This document shows positions 32,747 to 39,162 of a stretch of DNA of 45,421 nucleotides, piece by piece. Source of the stretch: Candidatus Gottesmanbacteria bacterium GW2011_GWA2_43_14 (GTDB taxonomy: Bacteria > Patescibacteriota > Microgenomatia > 2-02-FULL-39-11); the NCBI GenBank assembly GCA_000999095.1, contig LCFP01000011.1, positions 1 to 45,421 on the forward strand. Direction: 5' to 3'. A program made the translations under genes and the position numbers. Numbering within the stretch: the first letter of the stretch is position 1; each line of letters starts with the position of its first letter. Below the pieces are notes generated by a model, which was not told the DNA's origin, did no database searches, and saw only the letters and a program-made list of their open reading frames with translations.

Positions 32747-33117
32747 ATCTCTTTATTTTCCGGTTTTACTTCTTCCACGCGGGAAAAATCTCCTTGTGAA
32801 TTCTTTTTTGTTTTCACAGCAACTACACAAGGCATACCGACCAACTTATCACTATCAACACCTTCTTCCTCCGGCTCTTTTCCTAAAATTGTGGTAACGA
32901 TAGAGAAAAGTTTTGACTTTGGAGTGAATTTGTCGGATGCCAAACATGTAACCACGGTTCCTTCATGCTCTCCGGAAGAGATTCTAAATTTTAGACGAAG
33001 GGCATTGCCATGAGGTAAACCCGGCGCCTCAACATATCCTTCGTATGTTGCCGGATACTCGCTCTCAGGAATTAGCGGTAATCCGCCGTCCGAACTGACT
33101 TTAAATATTTTCCCCAT
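32731..33117 (-). CDS. Phage-type OB-fold-like protein (DUF669-like)
   Basis: A 128-residue protein: YPATYEGYVEAPGLPHGNALRLKFRISSGEHEGT, then SKLFSIVTTILGKEPEEEG, LVGMPCVVAVKTK and a charged tail. The order of a beta-rich domain, a short helix with PKSKL-LLG-like residues and G-x-x-C-x-V-x-V strands resembles small phage and plasmid proteins of the DUF669 kind that accompany single-strand binding and recombination proteins. The assignment is by pattern only. GGAGGTGAG 5 nt before the ATG is a near-perfect Shine-Dalgarno. It belongs to the minus-strand cargo set. Confidence 0.55.
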   Translation of the reverse strand: MGKIFKVSSDGGLPLIPESEYPATYEGYVEAPGLPHGNALRLKFRISSGEHEGTVVTCLASDKFTPKSKLFSIVTTILGKEPEEEGVDSDKLVGMPCVVAVKTKKNSQGDFSRVEEVKPENKEMGGDR

Positions 33118-33152
33118 AAAAACTCACCTCCTTTTAAAAAATTTATTAACTG

Positions 33153-33323
33153 TTAAATTTCCCGTTCACATTTATCACAAAAATATAGAACGTTAGGAAA
33201 TCTATCACCGTTTAAAAACACATCATCGTATTTAATTTCAATATCAACTGGTTTACAGTTTAGGCAATACAATTTGTCAGCAATATAAAATCCAAGCACT
33301 TCATTATTTTGTATTTCTGTCAT
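33153..33323 (-). CDS. Small zinc-ribbon protein, 56 aa
   Basis: Starts MTEIQNNEVLGFYIADKLYC and has two Cys pairs (YCLNCKP and FCDKCER), a classic four-Cys zinc ribbon. GGAGGTGAA lies 3-4 nt before the ATG, strong evidence for translation. It is in the minus-strand cargo cluster between the DUF5659-like and the OB-fold-like genes. Function is unknown; nucleic-acid or protein binding is likely. Confidence 0.7.
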   Translation of the reverse strand: MTEIQNNEVLGFYIADKLYCLNCKPVDIEIKYDDVFLNGDRFPNVLYFCDKCEREI

Positions 33324-33326
33324 TGT

Positions 33327-33587
33327 TCACCTCCTTTCGTTAAAAAATTGATAAAGTAAACTTTTTAAGTCTTTCAAAGCATGGAGGAGCTTCTTGGGTT
33401 CAACCAGGACTTCTGATTTCCAGAAATTATCGGCCAGGGTTTGTATCTGTCGGGAATTTTCAAAAAGGAAATTTACTTTTGTTGGAGTTATCCGTTCCAG
33501 ACCGGAAAATTTACAGCCCTCAGAGAGAAGGAATGCGGCAAGAGAAATACTGTCTGTAGAATACTTATTTAAGTTTTGATCTGTCAT
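33327..33587 (-). CDS. DUF5659-like small protein
   Basis: An 86-residue protein: TDSISLAAFLLSEGCKFSGLE, then KVNFLFENSRQIQTLADNFWKSEVLVEPKKLLHALKDLKSLLY. The series LAAFLL-x3-G, F-F-E and a C-terminal LLHALKxLKxLLY matches the DUF5659 pattern frequent in CPR genomes and mobile elements. The ATG overlaps the end of a possible 48-codon ORF, suggesting coupling. Function is unknown. Confidence 0.65.
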   Translation of the reverse strand: MTDQNLNKYSTDSISLAAFLLSEGCKFSGLERITPTKVNFLFENSRQIQTLADNFWKSEVLVEPKKLLHALKDLKSLLYQFFNERR

Positions 33588-33711
33588 GTTTTTCCTTATT
33601 TTTATGATTTATTTTGTATTGGATATTTGCCATTAGTAATTCCAGCCACTGCCGGGCGGCTGTATTAATAGCATCACCACTTTTTAGTTTGTTGGGATCA
33701 ATTATTTTCAT
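33565..33711 (-). CDS. Possible 48-aa protein overlapping the DUF5659-like gene
   Basis: Encodes MKIIDPNKLKSGDAINTAAR and a helical basic end. The frame stays open another 90 nt upstream without a usual start codon, so this may be the end of a truncated gene. It overlaps the next ORF by 23 nt. Weak support. Confidence 0.3.
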   Translation of the reverse strand: MKIIDPNKLKSGDAINTAARQWLELLMANIQYKINHKNKEKHDRSKLK

Positions 33712-33808
33712 TGCCCCAGCAATGATAAGGGAATTGAAAAAATATTCCGATTGTGGATGTATATGAGGGTTAAACCCGCAATGCGGATTTAAGACATCTC
33801 TAAATCCG

Positions 33809-34603
33809 TCAAATTAACCTCTTTTTGTATTCATCGATAGCGTCACGCACACTACTTGAAGCTATATTACCGCCTATATCAATCTCTGCTTTTTTATATA
33901 CCTGACTCCAACTGTGATTCTTTTTGAACCAATACCAACCTCTATTTCTCACAATAGTAGGTCTTGTATCATAATCTTCGATATTCCCCCTAATAAAATG
34001 TTTTTCGTATTTTTTAACTTGAGCTGGTAATACATTCTTGATTATTTTCTCTATTTCTTCTGTTTTAACCGGCGGATACAGCTCGATCACCAATTTTGTG
34101 TCTTGGAAATATTGAGGAAATTCCTGTTCGGGGTAAATTATTTTAGCTTCGCAAGATATAAAATCTTGATTTGTTACCTCTCCGTAAATTACCGAATGAG
34201 CAATAATCCGATCAAAATTTGGCGGACGGCGATATTTTTTCCTTAAGTCCATAATACCGGACCGGAAATCATTTGATGGTAATAATCTTTCAGTTTTTTT
34301 CAAATTTCTAAGATATTTATTTTTATCTTTGATGCTCATTTTGCCCATTTTATTTGAATTGGCATCAGCAGTTTCGAGTTTAACTGTAGCTTTGATGTAG
34401 CTTTCCAATTGGCTATCTTTAACTTGCCAGGGAAAAGTAAACCAGGGTTTAGTGGGAGGTAATAGTAAAAGTTGTTTGTCTAGTCCCCATTTTTTTCTGA
34501 GCTTAATTAAATCTTGCAGGAAATCATCACGATCAACAAGAAAAGCTACCTCAGCAAATTTCCGGAGATCAGTAATTTTTATCGCAACTGGAGTGATTTT
34601 CAT
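33809..34603 (-). CDS. Unrecognised protein of the element
   Basis: A 264-residue soluble protein, rich in Lys, with no membrane helix and no recognised motif. It has an N-terminal helical region with VDRDDFLQDLIKLRKKWG, a central KKYRRPPNFDRIIAHSVIYGEV, a hydrophobic FQDTKLVIELYPPVKTEEI and a C-terminal WYWFKKNHSWSQVYKKA. It is the first gene of the minus-strand cargo set and divergent from the HEPN operon; its start lies about 120 bp from the palindromic operator, so it could be under the same control. Confidence 0.55.
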   Translation of the reverse strand: MKITPVAIKITDLRKFAEVAFLVDRDDFLQDLIKLRKKWGLDKQLLLLPPTKPWFTFPWQVKDSQLESYIKATVKLETADANSNKMGKMSIKDKNKYLRNLKKTERLLPSNDFRSGIMDLRKKYRRPPNFDRIIAHSVIYGEVTNQDFISCEAKIIYPEQEFPQYFQDTKLVIELYPPVKTEEIEKIIKNVLPAQVKKYEKHFIRGNIEDYDTRPTIVRNRGWYWFKKNHSWSQVYKKAEIDIGGNIASSSVRDAIDEYKKRLI

Positions 34604-34707
34604 GTTTATTTTTATGATTAATATTTATTGTTGCGGCTATTTTAGCACTCCGGCAATGTAAGAAACAATTCAGCCGGTAGTGACGCTCTTTTGACTAAAT
34701 TTTATGG

Positions 34708-34737
34708 TAAAATAGGCATAGCTGTCGAAATCGACAG
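34708..34737 (+). promoter_or_regulatory. Promoter with LexA-like palindromic operator
   Basis: TAAAAT at 34708-34713 preceded by TGG (extended -10). The palindrome CTGTCGAAATCGACAG (34722-34737) starts at about the predicted transcript start, the position of a repressor site. It matches the CTGT-N8-ACAG consensus of the gammaproteobacterial LexA box. A 15/16-identical copy precedes the gene at 38007. Confidence 0.65.
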
Positions 34738-34775
34738 TCTTATTAAGAAATAGAGATAAAGATGAGGATAGAAAT

Positions 34776-35699
34776 ATGTCATGGCAATCACTCACCGAAC
34801 TGCTTAGTTTTACGGGTGTAAAAGATGCAACAATTTGGCAAGATGTTATATTTGGCGCTCTTCTAATTCCGTTTTCAATTGAATTTGTAAGACGGACTTT
34901 AAATTATTTTGAAAACCAGCAGCCATTAAAGATTCTTCTGAGCGGATATTTGTCAAAGAAGAATAAAATTATAATCTATTTATCTCAATTGCGAGCTTTA
35001 AAAAACGATAATCAGCTTGATAATAATCCCCAATATGCAATAGAAGTTCCAAATCCATCTCCGGTGCATAAAAACGCTTCAATCTTTGAAGGACGATGCA
35101 GAATTGATCCGGTCTGGTCAGAAGGAGATGGTGAATGTCTGGCCGATATGTATAACATTCTAGGTAAAGCGGGAAGACTTGGAGATGTCGAAGTAGGTAA
35201 TTTAGTTAAAGATTGGGAAAAGTGGAACTCCCCGATAATATCAATCGGATTTAATCCCAAGACTAACTCCATAATTAAAAAATGTCAGCCTGTTTTCTAT
35301 AGTTTAAAAGCAAAAACGTTTTCAGTAGGAGGAATAGAAATTGAAGGCGCCACTCTTGAAATAAAAGGACACGATACCGTTTTGGATTGCTTGACTCCTA
35401 ATGATGGATCTATTATCCAAAAAACTTATATCAAAGACTCAAATATACCAGTAATGATTTTGGCTGGAATAGGCACGACAGGAACAAGCGCAGCTGGGTA
35501 TTTTTTAAGGGAAAACAGTATCAATATCGGAAAACTATACAGTAATAAGCCCTTTTGTTTTCTACTTTATGTGAACATAAACGAGGGAAGAAGCTCCGTA
35601 ATTGCGAAAGGAGTCTATCCAAAACCGAGTCTAGATAGAATTATTTTACATCCTTTAGCGTATTTAAAGTTTAGATCAAAGTCCATATTTCCAAAATGA
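34776..35699 (+). CDS. Membrane-anchored unknown protein, first gene of the HEPN/Ntn operon
   Basis: A 307-residue protein with one N-terminal membrane helix (about 22-38) and a large cytoplasmic domain. Within it GKAGRLGDVEVGNLVKDWEKW, IISIGFNPKTNSIIKKCQPVF and VMILAGIGTTGTSAAGYFL (about 226-244) stand out; the last resembles a Gly-rich nucleotide- or ligand-binding loop. I recall similar membrane-anchored proteins of unknown role in bacterial genomes but cannot name the family. It could sense or bind a small molecule at the membrane. It overlaps the next gene by 4 nt and follows the LexA-like operator. Confidence 0.6.
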   Translation: MSWQSLTELLSFTGVKDATIWQDVIFGALLIPFSIEFVRRTLNYFENQQPLKILLSGYLSKKNKIIIYLSQLRALKNDNQLDNNPQYAIEVPNPSPVHKNASIFEGRCRIDPVWSEGDGECLADMYNILGKAGRLGDVEVGNLVKDWEKWNSPIISIGFNPKTNSIIKKCQPVFYSLKAKTFSVGGIEIEGATLEIKGHDTVLDCLTPNDGSIIQKTYIKDSNIPVMILAGIGTTGTSAAGYFLRENSINIGKLYSNKPFCFLLYVNINEGRSSVIAKGVYPKPSLDRIILHPLAYLKFRSKSIFPK

Positions 35700-35965
35700 A
35701 AAGAGCAAAAACAAGAAAAATCTGCCCGAAATGTAAAAATATACTCACAGTAGTATCAATTTTATTTACTGGCTATCCGGGCATGATTGAAGAAAAAGAT
35801 GTTACAGGATGGGATGAAGTCAAAATTCGACTATGCACGGCCTCAGGTGTTGTGCCTATTTCATCCTCCGAATCTGTAGAAAAACGCTTATTGGAGTCGG
35901 CAGGTTTAGGTTTTTTATTGAAGAAATTAGCATGTAAAAAATGTGGTTATAGTGAAAAGATATGA
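35696..35965 (+). CDS. Small zinc-ribbon protein
   Basis: An 89-residue protein with Cys pairs at both ends (ICPKCKN near the N-terminus and ACKKCGY near the C-terminus), so the zinc site would join the termini. The middle contains hydrophobic and Ser-rich stretches. It is coupled to both neighbours by 4-nt ATGA overlaps. The role is unknown; a linker or adaptor in the operon's complex is possible. Confidence 0.6.
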   Translation: MKRAKTRKICPKCKNILTVVSILFTGYPGMIEEKDVTGWDEVKIRLCTASGVVPISSSESVEKRLLESAGLGFLLKKLACKKCGYSEKI

Positions 35966-37293
35966 AACAAAATAATGAATTTGATTTAAAACACCAAGAG
36001 TTAATTAATTTTTTTATCAAGTTATGCTTATCTGATAAGAATTTTTTAAACATTTGGCGTTTTAAAAAATCTACGTTTTCGTTTGATGGCGATATTTCTC
36101 ATTTACCAGGCGGACAAAAACTAACAAAAACTGGTCAAGATTTAATAAAAGAATTAAAAAATAAATTTGATTCCTGTATCCAAGTATTAATTAGAAATAA
36201 GACGATACCGAAACCAAAGAATGATACGAAAGGAATGTTTTTTAGACTAGTTCTTACCGATCTGTTAAATACCTATGCGGATCTCATAAATAAATATGAA
36301 TTGCCATTTTCTCCAAATGAAAAGTTGGTTTCTGCACTCGGATTCTTCAATTTTTTAGCTTATAAGAAATACGTTTTTTCTAAAACTCAAGTTTTTAAGA
36401 TTAAAATATTTCTAGCTAACTTCCACCCCACTTTTAAGGAAAACTCTATCAGATTATTGCCAAATCTAACTCTTGAGAAAGCAGATTTTAACTATTTTCA
36501 TTTAAGCAGAGAAGCTATCGACGTCTATGGTATGCGAAGCGAAGCTGTTTTGGTGTATGAACTGAAAACAGAAAAGTTTGGAAATATCGGTAATTGGGGA
36601 AATAGTGGAGGAATAGTAATTAACAACTTTCAATACCCAAGAAAAGAAGTCGAAGCCATAACTGAGAAATATCTCACAGCTTTTCGACTCTTAAAAGAGG
36701 GAATGGTAGGTGTATTTATGATTCAATCTGAGTCTCCAGATCCGTTCTCCCGGCTGGTAAATTTTCCCGTTTCTGCTGAATATCAAATTATTACCCCAGG
36801 GCTTCGATATGAACTAACAGATTCAGATTTGCCGAAATTGAAAAAAATATCCAATGAATTGGAATTACTTTACAAAAATTCTGTAACTAGAATATGTCTT
36901 TCACGATTTAACAAATCTTATATCAGAAGTGACCCAGCCGATCAGTTAATTGATTTAGTAATAGCCATGGAAGCAATAACAACCCCGGAAGCGGACAGCC
37001 TGACTTATAAAGTATCTTCTCAAATTGCACGATTATTAATAAACGATCGTAATTTAAAGGAAAGAGTTGAAAAAAGAAAATCATTAAAAGCAGTAATCTC
37101 AAAAATTTATAAAATAAGAAGTAGTTTGGTGCATAGAGGCAGCCTTGATAATAATGATAAAAAGTTATTCAAATCGTCAGAAGAAGCAGTCCAAAAAGCT
37201 AGAGAAATTGTCAGACAAATAAATATTACTCTGATAAGGCTACTCTTAAAAAATAAGCTTGAAGATATTATTGATAATGTTATTTTTTCATAA
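35962..37293 (+). CDS. ApeA-like HEPN-domain protein (predicted RNase)
   Basis: A 443-residue protein. The C-terminal part (about 320-430) is a HEPN domain of the ApeA group: DPADQLIDLVIAMEAIT, then SSQIARLLI and the RNase motif R386-x4-H391 (IRSSLVHRG). The N-terminal 300 residues form a separate domain as in ApeA, likely for target sensing. ApeA is a described antiphage abortive-infection protein; HEPN RNases usually cut tRNA or mRNA. It is the third gene of an operon with a proteasome-like hydrolase, a combination I do not know from described systems. Confidence 0.82.
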   Translation: MKQNNEFDLKHQELINFFIKLCLSDKNFLNIWRFKKSTFSFDGDISHLPGGQKLTKTGQDLIKELKNKFDSCIQVLIRNKTIPKPKNDTKGMFFRLVLTDLLNTYADLINKYELPFSPNEKLVSALGFFNFLAYKKYVFSKTQVFKIKIFLANFHPTFKENSIRLLPNLTLEKADFNYFHLSREAIDVYGMRSEAVLVYELKTEKFGNIGNWGNSGGIVINNFQYPRKEVEAITEKYLTAFRLLKEGMVGVFMIQSESPDPFSRLVNFPVSAEYQIITPGLRYELTDSDLPKLKKISNELELLYKNSVTRICLSRFNKSYIRSDPADQLIDLVIAMEAITTPEADSLTYKVSSQIARLLINDRNLKERVEKRKSLKAVISKIYKIRSSLVHRGSLDNNDKKLFKSSEEAVQKAREIVRQINITLIRLLLKNKLEDIIDNVIFS

Positions 37294-37305
37294 AACTATA
37301 AAGAG

Positions 37306-37956
37306 ATGACTCTAATTCTTACCGTATTAAGTAAACATGGGGTATGTGTATGCGCGGATAAGCGATATAAAACCGGCAGTAGTAGTGAACCGATTAAGTT
37401 CGAGGATACTCATAAGAAAATTTTTAAGTTTAAAAAAATTCCACTAATAATCTTCAACCACGGAGTTAATAGATTTGGTAATAAGTATTGGGATCAATTT
37501 TGTGAGGAATATGAACAATCTGATCGCTGGTTAAATACAAATTTTATTCAAATTGTGGATGATTTCAAAAATTTCATAGAAAAGTCGGTAGTTAACGAAG
37601 TTGTAAAGAACTTACCGGATGCGAATGTGGCCGGTTTTGTATTATGCGGCAAGACTACAGATGACAATAAATTTAAAGTAAAAGAGCTATTTTGGCAATA
37701 TAAGTCTAATGATATCTGTTTTATTCCGATTCGACACAAACATAATTTAATAGGATCTGGCATCGCTTATATTAAATATTTAGACAATTTAATCAGAAGT
37801 GATAACTCTTTAAACAAAGATGATTATTGGAAAAAGTTGACTTTAGATAAAGCAAAAAAGGAATTAGAAAAGTTATATTCAATTGCCATTAAAGAAAAAA
37901 ATAAAATAGGTGGCGATGATTTTTCTGATAATTATGATATTGAGTGTATAGTTTAA
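37306..37956 (+). CDS. Proteasome-like Ntn (N-terminal Thr) hydrolase
   Basis: A 216-residue protein starting MTLILTVLSKHGVCVCADKR. After Met removal Thr becomes residue 1 and Asp is residue 17, exactly the T1-D17 spacing of proteasome beta subunits and HslV. THKKIFKF follows in the place of the Lys33 strand. NLIGSGIAYIKYLDNL matches the GSG motif, and IGGDDFSDNYDIECIV fits the C-terminal strands. Active-site residues therefore look intact. No ATPase partner such as HslU or Mpa is present. It ends the HEPN operon; it may be a stand-alone protease or maturation enzyme, e.g. for release of the HEPN toxin. Confidence 0.75.
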   Translation: MTLILTVLSKHGVCVCADKRYKTGSSSEPIKFEDTHKKIFKFKKIPLIIFNHGVNRFGNKYWDQFCEEYEQSDRWLNTNFIQIVDDFKNFIEKSVVNEVVKNLPDANVAGFVLCGKTTDDNKFKVKELFWQYKSNDICFIPIRHKHNLIGSGIAYIKYLDNLIRSDNSLNKDDYWKKLTLDKAKKELEKLYSIAIKEKNKIGGDDFSDNYDIECIV

Positions 37957-37975
37957 ACTGTCGAATTCGACAGTT
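37956..37975. promoter_or_regulatory. Perfect 20-bp palindrome (LexA-like operator), second copy
   Basis: AACTGTCGAATTCGACAGTT, a perfect 20-bp palindrome directly after the Ntn hydrolase stop and about 30 bp before the nuclease gene. It shares 15 of 16 bases with the operator at 34722-34737. A TTATAA-like -10 follows at about 37986. Confidence 0.65.
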
Positions 37976-38006
37976 GAGTGGTATCTTATAAACAGACGGA
38001 TGAAAT

Positions 38007-39062
38007 ATGGATACAGATTTAATACAAAAAATTATTGATGAAAAAAGAAATAATCCTTGGTGGATTGAATCCGAAAAAAAGGTAGTCGGCAAATACGGAC
38101 AAATCTTTAAACCCACAAATCTAGATAACCTTACAAAAGAGGATTTCAAATCATTCCTTCTGATAAAAAACAATCTTCATTGGGAGGCAATTCACCGGCA
38201 AGGAAATATTATCACCGCCGATATGAAAATTTTGATTAAATTCCTTAAATATCTACTGAACGAAAGCATCCCGATTAAGGAAAGATTAAGCACAAAATTC
38301 GTCGAGGATGGAGGATTATGGGTAAAAGGGATGGGAAGGGCTGTTATGTCACCAATTATGATGGTGGTCTATCCAGATAAATATGGCGTTTGGAACACAA
38401 GAAGTGAGGCTGCCCTGAAAAAATTGAATCTGTTTCCGCATTTACGATCAGGCGACGGTTTTGGCGACAAATACATAAAAATCAACAATGTTTTACTGGA
38501 ACTGGCTTCAAAATACCAGATCAGCCTATGGAATCTTGACGGTGTATTGGGTGAAATATCCGGATGGGGGCCGTGGTTGGAGCAGGCCAGTTACGGTAAA
38601 ACCGACGAGGAAGAAGAAGTCGAAAGAGATGCGAAAGAACATGGCATTGAAGATGTAACTAATTTTGGAATGGAAAGGCAGCTTGAGGATTTTCTTATAG
38701 CCAATTGGAATAAGACTCTTTTTGGAAAAGACTATGATTTGATTTACGGTGAGGGTAATGACCTTTTAAGCCAACAATACCAGACAGCTACCGGACCAAT
38801 AGACATTCTGGCTAAAGCTAAAAGTGGCAAAGGATTTTTAGTAATCGAGCTTAAAAAAGGAAGAACGTCGGATGCAGTAGTTGGACAGATTCTACGGTAT
38901 ATAACATGGATTAGGGAAAATCTAGCACATAATGATCCGGTGCAGGGTGCAATAATAATTCTTGAATCTGATGAAAAACTTAGATATTCCTTAAAGAGTT
39001 TAAACGGGATATCTCTTTATACGTATCGAGTGGATTTCAAATTAAATATAGAAAATATCTAA
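38007..39062 (+). CDS. NucS-like PD-(D/E)XK endonuclease with N-terminal DNA-binding-type domain
   Basis: A 351-residue protein. The C-terminal domain (about 220-351) has the PD-(D/E)XK order of the NucS/DUF91 group: GPIDILAK (D266), FLVIELKKG (E281, K283) and VVGQILRYITWIRE (Q294). The N-terminal domain with VVYPDKYGVWNTRSEAALKKL is of the type found in McrA/restriction-like proteins and may bind DNA. It could be a modification-dependent or mismatch-type nuclease. It has its own operator palindrome and precedes the type III restriction genes by 100 nt. Confidence 0.8.
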   Translation: MDTDLIQKIIDEKRNNPWWIESEKKVVGKYGQIFKPTNLDNLTKEDFKSFLLIKNNLHWEAIHRQGNIITADMKILIKFLKYLLNESIPIKERLSTKFVEDGGLWVKGMGRAVMSPIMMVVYPDKYGVWNTRSEAALKKLNLFPHLRSGDGFGDKYIKINNVLLELASKYQISLWNLDGVLGEISGWGPWLEQASYGKTDEEEEVERDAKEHGIEDVTNFGMERQLEDFLIANWNKTLFGKDYDLIYGEGNDLLSQQYQTATGPIDILAKAKSGKGFLVIELKKGRTSDAVVGQILRYITWIRENLAHNDPVQGAIIILESDEKLRYSLKSLNGISLYTYRVDFKLNIENI

Positions 39063-39150
39063 ATTACTCAAAAAGAAGCTATTTCTTCATATCTTTTAGT
39101 TTAATAAGCAAGACTAATTTATTAGTAATATTATTCATATCTAAAAAATA

Positions 39151-39156
39151 TATAAT
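39151..39156 (+). promoter_or_regulatory. -10 box (TATAAT), leaderless start for the methyltransferase
   Basis: Perfect TATAAT followed by exactly 6 nt (GAAATT) and ATG at 39163. This gives the restriction-modification pair its own promoter. Confidence 0.6.
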
Positions 39157-39162
39157 GAAATT

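Noticed and set aside
35012..35272. Minus-strand ORF inside the first gene of the HEPN operon
   Set aside because: Shadow of the coding strand; no ribosome binding site, no domain, opposite to a coupled operon.
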